Below, piece by piece: positions 44,471 through 56,183 of a stretch of 64,000 nt of DNA. Source of the stretch: Pseudomaricurvus sp. HS19. GTDB taxonomy: Bacteria > Pseudomonadota > Gammaproteobacteria > Pseudomonadales > Cellvibrionaceae. The translations under genes were made by a program, and so were the position numbers. Every line of letters starts with the position of its first letter. Position 1 is the stretch's first letter. The notes under the pieces are model-generated. The model made no database searches. It was not told the DNA's origin and saw only the letters and a program-made list of their open reading frames with translations. The stretch lies in NCBI RefSeq assembly GCF_009857815.1, contig NZ_WVVW01000017.1, positions 1 to 64,000 on the forward strand, written 5' to 3'.

Positions 44471-45790
44471 ATGTTGGATCTCATGGAACAGCTGCGCCGG
44501 ACGCTGGCGTCATACCCTGACGTACGCCGTTGGTGGATCGGGCTCAGTGGCGGCCTCGATTCCACCCTGCTGGCTGCCTGTGTGCGTGACCTGCAACTGG
44601 CCGTGCCGGTGCACTGTGTCTACATCCACCATGGGCTCTCCGCCCACGCTGACGAGTGGCAACGCCACTGCGAAGCACTCTGCCGGCAGTGGCAGATACC
44701 ATTTACTGCCCTGGCGGTCGATGTGCAGGTGGGTGGCCAGGGGGTGGAGGCCGCCGCCCGTGAGGCCCGCTACCAGGCGTTTGAGACACTGTTGCAGCCA
44801 GGTGACGGCCTGCTGCTGGGGCATCACCTGGATGACCAGGCGGAGACCCTGCTGCTGCGCCTGATGCGCGGCACCGGGGTGACAGGTCTGGCAGGCATTC
44901 AGAAAGAGAGGGCGCTGGGGCAGGGATTCCTGCTGAGGCCGCTGCTCGGCTGCAGTCGCCAGCAGCTGGAACAGGAGGCGCAGCGCCGCAACCTGCAATG
45001 GGTAGAAGACGACAGCAACAGCCAGACCCACTTTGACCGCAACTACCTGCGCCTGCAGGTCATGCCCCTGCTGCAGGAGCGTTGGCCCGGTTTCCGGCGC
45101 CAATGGCAGCAGACCGCCGATCTGTGTGAGGAGACCGCGGCGCTGGTGGAAGAGGTGGCGGTGGCGGATCTGGCGGCTTGCCAGCCGGAGCGGAGCCGGG
45201 AAGGTGCCAGTCTTGAGATGGCGGCCCTGCAGGGGCTGACGCCTTTTCGACGCGGTAATGTGTTGCGGCTGTGGCTGCAGCAGCAGGGGCGGGCACTGCC
45301 GGAAAAGGTGCATCTGCAGGAGGTGGAGTCACAGCTGGTGCCGGGGCGGTCAGACAGCGAGGCGGAGGTGAGCTGGCGGGACGTGCGCCTGCAGGTACAC
45401 CGGCAGCGCCTGTGGCTGTTGCCCGACCTGCAAAGCCCTGTGCCTGGCGACCCCCTGGGCTGGGATGGCAGCACCCCGCTGCGCTGGGGCAGCTGGGAGC
45501 TGCAGCTGGAAACAGTAACCAGCGGTGGCTGGCGCTGGCCGTCCCAGGGTGTGCTGGTGCAGGCCCGCCGCGGCGGGGAGCGTTGTCACCCCGCTGGACG
45601 CAGCCACTCCCAGGTTCTCAAGAAGCTGCTGCAGGAGGCGGGTGTGGCGCCCTGGCTGCGCCCACAGCTGCCAATTATTACTACACTGGAAGGTGAGATA
45701 GTGGCGGTGGGGGATCTCTGGTGCTGCCGCGGCTGGGAGAGTGGTTCCGGCCCGGGTGTACGGCTGCGGTGGGAGTATCGGCCGGCCTGA
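44471..45790 (+). CDS. tilS: tRNA(Ile)-lysidine synthetase TilS
   Basis: TilS modifies C34 of the AUA-reading tRNA-Ile with lysine. The 439-aa protein has the PP-loop SGGLDS (26-31), HHLDDQAETLLLRLMRG and the C-terminal TilS domains with a R-x-G-G-E-R block. Length is close to the E. coli protein. The N-terminus is uncertain (ATG 44471 or 44483). It begins the conserved run tilS-pyrG-kdsA-eno; in many relatives accA lies directly upstream, but here accA is about 38 kb away. Confidence 0.93.
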   Translation: MLDLMEQLRRTLASYPDVRRWWIGLSGGLDSTLLAACVRDLQLAVPVHCVYIHHGLSAHADEWQRHCEALCRQWQIPFTALAVDVQVGGQGVEAAAREARYQAFETLLQPGDGLLLGHHLDDQAETLLLRLMRGTGVTGLAGIQKERALGQGFLLRPLLGCSRQQLEQEAQRRNLQWVEDDSNSQTHFDRNYLRLQVMPLLQERWPGFRRQWQQTADLCEETAALVEEVAVADLAACQPERSREGASLEMAALQGLTPFRRGNVLRLWLQQQGRALPEKVHLQEVESQLVPGRSDSEAEVSWRDVRLQVHRQRLWLLPDLQSPVPGDPLGWDGSTPLRWGSWELQLETVTSGGWRWPSQGVLVQARRGGERCHPAGRSHSQVLKKLLQEAGVAPWLRPQLPIITTLEGEIVAVGDLWCCRGWESGSGPGVRLRWEYRPA

Positions 45791-45925
45791 GCAAGGGCGG
45801 TCCGGGGGTGTGGCTGGCGGGCCATTTTTCGTTGAGCCACCAGAGGGTTTCCGGTAGACTGGCGTCCCATCTTTAGGGCTAGCCGCAAGCGCTGTAAGCA
45901 GGTCTCTCCGGGACCGCTCCAGAGG

Positions 45926-45963
45926 CCTGTCGAAGCAGTACGACAGGCGCTGCGGTATGCCGC
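45926..45963 (+). other. Tandem small hairpins upstream of pyrG
   Basis: CCTGTCG-N8-CGACAGG (45926-45947) and GCGG-TATG-CCGC (45952-45963) lie within the 264-bp gap before pyrG. They could fold in the leader RNA. No T-run follows, so simple attenuation is not indicated. Confidence 0.4.
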
Positions 45964-46039
45964 TGTAGGGTGCGCCGGTTTTCGTGCCGTTGCGTACCCG
46001 AGGGCAGCCATCCAGCCCAAACCAAAAATGATCGTTTAA

Positions 46040-48539
<2,500 letters not shown>

Positions 48540-48583
48540 GGGACGCAGCGGCTGGTGCTGAACCGATTTAATTAAATCCATAA

Positions 48584-49957
<1,374 letters not shown>

Positions 49958-49976
49958 GCCTCCTGCTGCACCCAAT

Positions 49977-50010
49977 AAAACAGGCCGGGACTTCCGGCCT
50001 GTTTGCTTTT
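49977..50010 (+). terminator. Rho-independent terminator after eno
   Basis: CAGGCCGG (49981-49988) pairs with CCGGCCTG (49994-50001) across five bases and is followed by TTTGCTTTT. Confidence 0.85.
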
Positions 50011-50072
50011 GGGCGGCCTGTTTTGTTTGGGCGGCCAGTTTTGTTGCCTGGCCTGTTTTGCGTTTGGCCTGG
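49996..50072 (+). repeat. Degenerate tandem repeat GGCCTGTTTTG downstream of eno
   Basis: GGCCTGTTT-type units start at 49996, 50015, 50033 (GGCCAGTTTTG), 50050 and, truncated, 50066. The spacing shrinks from 19 to 16 bp. The first unit is the right arm and tail of the eno terminator, so the array looks like slippage copies of that arm. It lies just before ftsB. Confidence 0.75.
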
Positions 50073-50118
50073 ATTCCTTTACCATCACAGCAGTTTGGCT
50101 TGAGTATTTCCTGTCACC

Positions 50119-50409
50119 ATGAAATGGCTGTTTCCGGTTTTGTTACTGCTGCTGATTGCGCTGCAATTCCGCCTCTGGGTGGGTGAGGGCAGTATGGCGG
50201 ACGTGGTTCGCCTTGGTCAGGAGATTGAGGCTCAGAGCCTGGAAAATGAAACGCTCAAACAGCGCAATGCGGTAATCGCCGCCGAGGTAGAGGCGCTGAA
50301 GTCGGGCCTGGATGCGGTGGAGGAGCGGGCGCGTGAGGATCTCGGTATGGTCAAGTCTGACGAGACCTTCTTCATGGTAGTAGAGCCGGATAAGGCCAAG
50401 GGGAGATAA
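50119..50409 (+). CDS. ftsB: Cell division protein FtsB
   Basis: The 96-aa bitopic protein has a membrane helix at about residues 4-20, then a coiled coil (EIEAQSLENETLKQRNAVIAAEVEALK-like region) and the conserved EERAREDLGMVK...ETFF motif. It forms the FtsQLB subcomplex of the divisome. Position between eno and ispD is the usual one. Confidence 0.95.
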   Translation: MKWLFPVLLLLLIALQFRLWVGEGSMADVVRLGQEIEAQSLENETLKQRNAVIAAEVEALKSGLDAVEERAREDLGMVKSDETFFMVVEPDKAKGR

Positions 50410-50416
50410 ACAGCCC

Positions 50417-51136
50417 GTGCAAGCTGAGGGTGGTTACTGGGTCATAGTGCCCGCTGCCGGTGTTGGCCGGCGCATGGGTGCCGACAAGCCCAAGCAATAC
50501 CTGCCACTGGCAGGCTCAACCGTGCTGCAACAGACGCTGCAGCGACTGCTGCAATTGCCACAGCTCCGCGGTCTGGTGCTGGTGGTCAGTCCTTTTGACA
50601 CGCTCTGGCGCGATATCCCGGCTGTAAATAATCCCCTGGTACGTGTGGTCAGTGGCGGCGCGGAGCGCTGCGATTCCGTGCTTAATGGTTTGTACGAGCT
50701 GGAGTCGGAGCTGCAGCCCCTGGACTGGGTGATGGTGCATGACGCGGCCCGGCCCTGCGTCACTATCGCCGACATTGGCAACCTGGTGGATGAGCTGCAG
50801 GAGCATCTGGCCGGAGGCATCCTCGGTGTTCCGGTCAGCGACACCATCAAGCGCCTGAACGATAATTACGGTATTGAAGAGACAGTGGATCGCCAGGTGT
50901 TGTGGCAGGCACAGACGCCGCAAATGTTTCGCTTTGGTGTATTGCTGAAAGCATTGCGTCTGGCCCTGCAGGCGGAAGCGGTTATCACTGACGAAGCTTC
51001 GGCGGTGGAGCTGGCGGGCTACGTACCGTTGATGGTGGAAGGGCGTCGTGACAATATCAAAATCACTCGCCCGGAAGACCTGCCCATGGCGGAACTGATC
51101 CTGCAGCAACTGGCGGCGGAAGAGTCCGGAGCCTGA
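50417..51136 (+). CDS. ispD: 2-C-methyl-D-erythritol 4-phosphate cytidylyltransferase IspD
   Basis: IspD couples CTP to MEP in the non-mevalonate isoprenoid pathway. The 239-aa protein has the nucleotide-binding VPAAGVGRRMGADKPKQYL, VMVHDAARPC and GVPVSDTIKR, and TPQMFR blocks. GTG 50417 has GGGGAGA at the right distance. It starts seven bases after ftsB. Confidence 0.96.
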   Translation: MQAEGGYWVIVPAAGVGRRMGADKPKQYLPLAGSTVLQQTLQRLLQLPQLRGLVLVVSPFDTLWRDIPAVNNPLVRVVSGGAERCDSVLNGLYELESELQPLDWVMVHDAARPCVTIADIGNLVDELQEHLAGGILGVPVSDTIKRLNDNYGIEETVDRQVLWQAQTPQMFRFGVLLKALRLALQAEAVITDEASAVELAGYVPLMVEGRRDNIKITRPEDLPMAELILQQLAAEESGA

Positions 51137-51186
51137 TGGCGTACTTCTGCCTCGCCTGCTAAACGATGATTACCCAGGAAGTGACG

Positions 51187-51660
51187 ATGAGAATTGGACA
51201 GGGCTATGATGTTCACGCCTTTGGCCCGGGCGACAAGATCGTGATCGGTGGTGTGGCAATTCCGCACACCCACGGGCTGGTGGCCCATTCCGATGGCGAT
51301 GTGTTGCTGCACGCCCTGTGCGACGCCCTGCTGGGTGCCGTGGCTCTGGGGGATATCGGCAAGCATTTCCCCGACACGGACATGGCCTACGCCAACGCTG
51401 ACAGCCGCGCGCTGCTGCGCATGGTCTATGCGAAAGTAAAGGCGGCGGGTTACCGGCTCGGTAATACGGACATGACCATCGTCGCACAGGCGCCGAAGAT
51501 GGCTCCTCACATTGCGGATATGGTGTTCCGTATCGCTGCCGACCTGGAGTCTGATGTGGGGCAGGTCAATGTCAAAGCCACCACTACGGAAAAGCTTGGC
51601 TTCACCGGTCGCCGGGAGGGGATTGCTGCCTACGCAGTGGTGTTGCTGGAGAGGGGTTGA
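51187..51660 (+). CDS. ispF: 2-C-methyl-D-erythritol 2,4-cyclodiphosphate synthase IspF
   Basis: The enzyme cyclises CDP-ME-2-phosphate in isoprenoid synthesis. The 157-aa protein has zinc ligands D8, H10 (GYDVHAFG) and H42 (LLHALCDA), plus HSDGDV and the C-terminal [19 protein letters not shown] 51187 gives the family N-terminus [12 protein letters not shown] with AGGAAG upstream; an in-frame ATG at 51166 is less likely. truD/surE do not follow as in many relatives; instead a terminator and a convergent gene do. Confidence 0.96.
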   Translation: MRIGQGYDVHAFGPGDKIVIGGVAIPHTHGLVAHSDGDVLLHALCDALLGAVALGDIGKHFPDTDMAYANADSRALLRMVYAKVKAAGYRLGNTDMTIVAQAPKMAPHIADMVFRIAADLESDVGQVNVKATTTEKLGFTGRREGIAAYAVVLLERG

Positions 51661-51693
51661 ATTCAGTTGGCCGGCGATACTGCCGCCAGATGT

Positions 51694-51723
51694 AAAAAAG
51701 GGCTGCTACTGCAGCCCTTTTTT
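51694..51723. terminator. Bidirectional terminator between ispF and DUF4136 gene
   Basis: A perfect 13-bp stem AAAAAAGGGCTGC/GCAGCCCTTTTTT with a TACT loop carries A6 and T6 runs on its two sides, so it can stop transcription from both converging genes. Confidence 0.93.
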
Positions 51724-51744
51724 GTTGGTCAGGTTTACGCCTGC

Positions 51745-52308
51745 TCAGGGGGTGTCGTTACCCGGCGGGAAGTGGCTGAACATACTGGCCACAATGGCCT
51801 TAATTCGCTCATCACGTTCCTGTGGAGTGATCTTCTCCTTGATCCGGCCGGTACTGACGGTGTGCCAGATGGAGCGCTTGAGCTTCGGGTCCACCATGTC
51901 GATCACCAGCTGGCCTTCGGTGTACTCCCGCACCTGTATGTCGGTGGTGGCGAAGCCGCCATAACCACAGCGCCAGCAGTTGTAAAAGCCACCGCCGTAG
52001 AAGCGGTCATAGGTCTGGATATCCTGCTTCTCTTTCAGCACCAGCATAAAGCGCAGTTGCATATCCTCGCCGCCGGCAACTTCCTGTATACCTTTCATGG
52101 CCATCTCGTTCTTGATGGCTTTCTCGATACGGGCGCCTTCCAGGGTCATGGAGTTTACCGACTCGTCGTGAACGATGCGGTAGGTCTTTATGCCGGAGAA
52201 GTTATAGTCGGGGTTGTAGTCGACAATAGGTTCCGGCGGGAAGGTGCTGCAGCCGGCGGCCAGCAGTACCAGCAGTGACACCAGGACGGTTTTGATCTGA
52301 AGTTTCAT
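51745..52308 (-). CDS. DUF4136-type lipoprotein
   Basis: The 187-aa precursor has lipobox LLAAGC (cysteine near residue 20) and a DUF4136-like body: DYNPDYNFSGIKTYRI near the N-terminus, a Gly/Tyr/Cys-rich middle (FYGGGFYNCWRCGYGG) and LVIDMVDPKLKRSIWHTVSTG. It probably sits in the outer membrane facing the periplasm. The function is unknown. ATG 52308 has GGAG in front; the ATG five codons upstream overlaps that site. Confidence 0.82.
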   Translation of the reverse strand: MKLQIKTVLVSLLVLLAAGCSTFPPEPIVDYNPDYNFSGIKTYRIVHDESVNSMTLEGARIEKAIKNEMAMKGIQEVAGGEDMQLRFMLVLKEKQDIQTYDRFYGGGFYNCWRCGYGGFATTDIQVREYTEGQLVIDMVDPKLKRSIWHTVSTGRIKEKITPQERDERIKAIVASMFSHFPPGNDTP

Positions 52309-52396
52309 GGTTTTCTCCTTCACCCTGCCAGCGTCACTGGCAGGGGTATTGCCAAACCCGTCGGAGCGGGTCGCCGTTTAGTGGCTGCCAGGGAGC

Positions 52397-52849
52397 TTAT
52401 TCGCCCCAGAACTTCCACCATTTCTTGCTTTTTTCTTCGCGCATCTGCTGGCCTTTTTCGGAGCCTTTGCCAGTTTCGTTCTGCATCTGCTCGGCTTTCT
52501 TCTGCTTCTGCTTTTCCATGCCAGGAGCGCCATCGTGCTTCATGTCACGATCCATATCCTGCTCCATTTCCTGCATTTTTTCCTTGTTCTTGTGTTCCTT
52601 GTCTTTCATCTTGTCTTTGGATGGTTTGCCGCTCTTTTCCATCTCTTCTTTTTGCTTTTCTTCCCGCTCCTCTTTCATCTTGCGGAAATGCTCGCGCTCT
52701 TCTTCGGTCAGTTCATGGCGGCCGGTCTGGGCTTGCGCCTTACCTTCCATACCCTTGTCTGCCATGCCTTTGCCCTCCGGCTTTTCAGCGTTGGCGGCGA
52801 CAGACAGGGTGGTGACCAGGGCGAGGGTGATGAGTGGGACTGCTTTCAT
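52397..52849 (-). CDS. Secreted, highly charged Lys/Glu/Met-rich protein
   Basis: The 150-aa precursor has a clear signal peptide (KAVPLITLALVTTLSVAANA). The mature part of about 130 residues is almost wholly Lys, Glu, Asp, Gln, Met and Gly, without aromatic residues until the C-terminal WWKFWGE. Heptad-like KMKEEREEKQKEEM stretches suggest helix or coiled coil. I do not recognise a family. The many methionines and histidines could bind metal, but that is speculation. GGAG precedes the ATG. It lies 88 bp upstream of the DUF4136 lipoprotein on the same strand. Confidence 0.7.
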   Translation of the reverse strand: MKAVPLITLALVTTLSVAANAEKPEGKGMADKGMEGKAQAQTGRHELTEEEREHFRKMKEEREEKQKEEMEKSGKPSKDKMKDKEHKNKEKMQEMEQDMDRDMKHDGAPGMEKQKQKKAEQMQNETGKGSEKGQQMREEKSKKWWKFWGE

Positions 52850-53015
52850 AGTCATTCTCCGGGCTTGGTTTCAGGTTTCTTCTGCGGAAGTGAGTACGCA
52901 CCGCGATCCAATAAGATCTCTCCATCTGCTGACCCTGACAGCGGCAGATAGTTTCAGCATAGCGCGTCCGGTGTCGTTGTGGGGTGACACCGGTCACTAT
53001 CGGTCACGGGTTGGA

Positions 53016-53864
53016 TCAGCGGCCCATCAGGCCGCGAATGGCGGCAGGAATATCGGCCGGGAAGACCACGGTCTTGGCGTTGCCGGACTTGGAGACATTC
53101 TCCAGCGACTTCACGTACTTCTCCCCCAGCAGGTAGACCACCGGCATCTCCTTGTCACCAATGGCTTCTGTGACCATGGCGATGGCACGCTGGCTGGCCT
53201 CGGCCAGTACCACCTGCGCTTCGGCGTCGCGGCGGGAGGCTTCCAGGCGGCCCTCTGCCTCCAGAATGGCCGCCTGCTTGTCACCGTCGGCGCGGGTAAC
53301 CGTGGCACGACGGGCGCGCTCGGCCGCGGCCTGCTCTTCCATCGCCGCCTGCATGGTGCCGGATGGGTTGATGTCCTGGATCTCCACGGTTTTGAGGGTA
53401 ATACCCCAGTCGGAGATATCGTCGGAGATGGAGTTTTTCAGGTGCGCCTTGATCTTGTCGCGGGAGGAGAGGGCGTCGTCCAGGTCCATCTCGCCGATGA
53501 TGGAGCGGAGGGTGGTTTGCACCAGGGTCTGGATGGCAATGCGGTAATCCTCAACACCATAGACGGCTTTCTCCGGGGAGATGATGTTGATGTAGGCCAC
53601 GGCGTTGGCAATGATCACGGCGTTATCGCGGGTGATCACTTCCTGCGAGGGGATATCCAGCACGATGTCCTTGGTGGTGACCTTGTAGGCTACCTGGTCA
53701 ATATAGGGGATAAGGATGTTGAGGCCCGGATTGAGGGTGGTGTGGTACTTGCCCAGTCGCTGTACTACCCACTTGTATCCCTGCGGTACCAGTCGTACCC
53801 CTTTGCCAATGGTGACAATCACCAGCACCAGCAGGGCGATTACTACGTACAAACCCGCGTCCAT
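53016..53864 (-). CDS. qmcA: SPFH/Band 7 (stomatin-like) protein QmcA
   Basis: The 282-aa inner-membrane protein has one N-terminal helix (about 4-24), the SPFH domain (VPQGYKWVVQRLGKYHTTLNPGL; VITRDNAVIIANAVAYI) and an Ala/Glu-rich coiled coil (EQAAAERARRATVTRADGDKQAAILEAEG). Such proteins oligomerise into membrane-microdomain scaffolds and often bind FtsH or NfeD partners. AAGGAG precedes the ATG. It is downstream of nfeD by 47 bp in a two-gene operon. Confidence 0.93.
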   Translation of the reverse strand: MDAGLYVVIALLVLVIVTIGKGVRLVPQGYKWVVQRLGKYHTTLNPGLNILIPYIDQVAYKVTTKDIVLDIPSQEVITRDNAVIIANAVAYINIISPEKAVYGVEDYRIAIQTLVQTTLRSIIGEMDLDDALSSRDKIKAHLKNSISDDISDWGITLKTVEIQDINPSGTMQAAMEEQAAAERARRATVTRADGDKQAAILEAEGRLEASRRDAEAQVVLAEASQRAIAMVTEAIGDKEMPVVYLLGEKYVKSLENVSKSGNAKTVVFPADIPAAIRGLMGR

Positions 53865-53911
53865 GTTTTCTCCTTAATGTGTTTGATTTTTGTGTTGCCG
53901 AGCTCGCTTGC

Positions 53912-54361
53912 TCAGGCCTTTTCCACCACAAGCGTATTACCGGAAATATCCACCACCCGCACCCGGTCACCATCGCTGACCGGCTCTTTGGAGATGATGG
54001 TCCATTCGTCGGCGCCGAGGATGGGAACCGGGAAGCGGATACGACCGCGGCGCTCGCCGTTGGGGGCGACGATAACCTGCCCGGTCTCGCCAATGATGGC
54101 TTCGCGGGAGAGTCCGGCTTTGGTGCGGTCGACGGAGAGGGGTCTGAGGTAACGGAACCAGGCAAAGGCCAGCACCGCCGACAGCACGGTCCAGAGCAGA
54201 ATCTGCACGTTGAGGCTCAGGCCCGGTACAAAAAACAGCACGGCGCCGATGATGACGGCAGCCACACCAAACCAGAGAATGAAAAACGATGTGAGCAGAA
54301 TTTCGCTCAGGATCAACAGAACACCGAACACTACCCAGTGCCAGTATGCGACTTCGAACAC
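53912..54361 (-). CDS. NfeD family protein
   Basis: This is a 149-aa short-form NfeD (YbbK type). Two or three hydrophobic helices lie at about 8-70, followed by a C-terminal OB-fold (GETGQVIVAPNGERRGRIRF; VSDGDRVRVVDISGNTLVVE). It partners stomatin-like proteins, and the qmcA gene follows directly. The start is GTG 54361 with GGGAG upstream, since homology begins at FEVAYWHW; longer frames overlap liuA on the same strand and are not credible. Confidence 0.9.
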   Translation of the reverse strand: MFEVAYWHWVVFGVLLILSEILLTSFFILWFGVAAVIIGAVLFFVPGLSLNVQILLWTVLSAVLAFAWFRYLRPLSVDRTKAGLSREAIIGETGQVIVAPNGERRGRIRFPVPILGADEWTIISKEPVSDGDRVRVVDISGNTLVVEKA

Positions 54362-54462
54362 GCGGCAACTCCCTCTGTAAGTGGCGTCCGTTGCACCACC
54401 TGTCATTGTTGTCAGTGCCCAAGGGTATCCGTTGATACCCCAATAGGCAATTGCTGCGCCAC

Positions 54463-55632
54463 TCAGCGGGTTTGCTGAAACAGTTCGCGCCCGATCAGCA
54501 TGCGGCGTATCTCCGAGGTGCCGGCGCCGATCTCGTAGAGCTTGGCATCGCGCAGCAAGCGGCCGGCGGGAAAGTCGTTGATATAGCCGTTGCCGCCCAG
54601 GATCTGGATGGTGTCCAGCGCCATGCGCGTGGCCAGTTCGGCGGTGTAGAGAATCAGCCCGGCGGCGTCCTTGCGGCTGCACTGGCCACGGTCGCAGGCG
54701 CCGGCCACGGCATAGAGGTAGGCGCGGCTGGCGGAGAGGCCGGTGTACATGTCAGCGAGCTTGCCCTGGATCAGCTGGAACTCACCGATCGGCTGGCCGA
54801 ACTGCTGACGGTCGTGGACATAGGGGAGGGCGGTATCGAGACAGGCCTGCATAATCCCCACCGGACCGGCGGCGAGAATCGTGCGTTCGTAATCCAGGCC
54901 TGACATCAGCACCGCGGCACCCTCGCCGATACCACCCAGAACATTTTCCCGGGGCACCTCACAATCCTCAAAAACCAGCTCGCAGGTGTTGGAGCCGCGC
55001 ATGCCGAGCTTGTCGAGTTTGGTGCCGCGGCTGAAGCCTGGGGTGTCACGCTCGACGATAAATGCGGTAATCCCCTTGCTGCCGGCAGCGGGGTCCGTTT
55101 TCGCGTAGACCACGTAGACATGGGCATCGGGGCCATTGGTGATCCACATCTTGTTGCCGTTGAGGCGGTAGTGATCACCGCGGACTTCCGCCCTGAGGCT
55201 CATACTCACGACATCGGACCCGGCCCCCGGTTCGCTCATGGCAAGGGCGCCGATCTGCTCGCCACTGCAGAGGCCGGGCAGGTAGCGGGCTTTCTGGGTG
55301 TGGTTGCCGTTGCGGTGGATCTGGTTGACGCAGAGGTTGGAGTGGGCGCCGTAGGAGAGGCCGACAGCGGCACTGGCGCGGGAAATCTCCTCCATGGCGA
55401 CGGCGTGGGCCAGGTAGCCCATGCCGGAGCCGCCAAACTCTTCGCTGGCGGTAATGCCCAGCAGCCCCATGGCGCCGAGCTGGCGCCACAGGGGTATAGG
55501 GAACTGGTTGTCTCGATCGATACTCTGAGCGAGGGGGGCAATCTCCTGTTGGGCAAACTGGCGGACGCTGTCGCGGAGCATGTCGATCTCTTCGCCCAGA
55601 GGGAAATGAAGCTGGGGGTAGGTGCTGCTCAT
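54463..55632 (-). CDS. liuA: Isovaleryl-CoA dehydrogenase
   Basis: This FAD acyl-CoA dehydrogenase of leucine degradation oxidises isovaleryl-CoA to methylcrotonyl-CoA. The 389-aa protein shows ACAD blocks [32 protein letters not shown] and [31 protein letters not shown]. The catalytic glutamate is in LDYERT, the position characteristic of the isovaleryl enzyme. The usual partners liuB-liuE are not next to it; they may lie elsewhere. It is divergent from the ArsR-type gene. Confidence 0.9.
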   Translation of the reverse strand: MSSTYPQLHFPLGEEIDMLRDSVRQFAQQEIAPLAQSIDRDNQFPIPLWRQLGAMGLLGITASEEFGGSGMGYLAHAVAMEEISRASAAVGLSYGAHSNLCVNQIHRNGNHTQKARYLPGLCSGEQIGALAMSEPGAGSDVVSMSLRAEVRGDHYRLNGNKMWITNGPDAHVYVVYAKTDPAAGSKGITAFIVERDTPGFSRGTKLDKLGMRGSNTCELVFEDCEVPRENVLGGIGEGAAVLMSGLDYERTILAAGPVGIMQACLDTALPYVHDRQQFGQPIGEFQLIQGKLADMYTGLSASRAYLYAVAGACDRGQCSRKDAAGLILYTAELATRMALDTIQILGGNGYINDFPAGRLLRDAKLYEIGAGTSEIRRMLIGRELFQQTR

Positions 55633-55674
55633 GTGGTCATCCTCGATGTCAGGTTGACGGCGGTGTACACGTAT

Positions 55675-55702
55675 CCATATTTACAAAGCCATATTTACAA
55701 AG
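55675..55702. repeat. 14-bp direct repeat in the liuA upstream region
   Basis: CCATATTTACAAAG occurs twice back to back, about 45 bp before the liuA start and in the 197-bp gap shared with the divergent ArsR gene. A palindrome GTGTACAC lies at 55663-55670. It could be a paired regulator site or a slippage duplication. Confidence 0.6.
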
Positions 55703-55783
55703 CCGTGTGTGCAGGGCCAGACTTTGTTGACTATTTCATTTTATGCCGCAAAAAGCCGATGAGGGTTGCCGCTGTTTGTGAGA

Positions 55784-55801
55784 ATTAGGGTTTTCTAATA
55801 T
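55784..55801 (+). promoter_or_regulatory. Candidate operator of the BigR-like gene
   Basis: ATTAG-GGTTTT-CTAAT (55784-55799) is an AT-rich inverted repeat. It overlaps a possible -10 TAATAT (55796-55801), about 30 bp before the preferred start. This suits autorepression by an ArsR-family protein. Confidence 0.4.
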
Positions 55802-55829
55802 GATGGACCAGGTAACAGGTGAGGGCACT

Positions 55830-56129
55830 ATGGACCTGACGGATTTGCAAGGGAACGCCTGTGAAGCGGCCTCCTTTCTCAAGCAGCTGGCCAATGAGAG
55901 CCGGTTGATGATCCTGTGCGCATTGGCTGAGGGTGAGTTGTCAGTGGGCGAGCTCAATGAACAGGTGCCTCTCAGTCAATCGGCATTATCCCAGCACCTG
56001 GCGTCCTTGCGCCGCTCCGGGCTGGTGGCGACCCGCCGCGAAGCCCAGAACATCTACTACCGACTTCAGGGTGACAGCGCCGTACGGGTGATTGCATTGC
56101 TGAAGGAGCTTTTTTGTCCGGTTGAGTGA
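55830..56129 (+). CDS. ArsR-family repressor, BigR/SqrR-like persulfide sensor
   Basis: The 99-aa winged-helix repressor has the recognition block SQSALSQHLASLRRSGLV. It has two cysteines, C30 (RLMILCAL) and C96 (LFCPVE), separated by 66 residues, the same spacing as the redox cysteines of BigR and SqrR, which sense persulfides. It lacks the ArsR metal motif ELCVCDL. The adjacent persulfide dioxygenase supports a sulfide-response role. ATG 55830 has GGTGAGGG upstream; ATG 55800 would add ten residues and overlap the candidate operator. Confidence 0.85.
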   Translation: MDLTDLQGNACEAASFLKQLANESRLMILCALAEGELSVGELNEQVPLSQSALSQHLASLRRSGLVATRREAQNIYYRLQGDSAVRVIALLKELFCPVE

Positions 56130-56183
56130 AGGCATCGCCAATCTTGCCGGAAAAGTAATCAGGCCGCAGGCCGGGAGGGAGTA

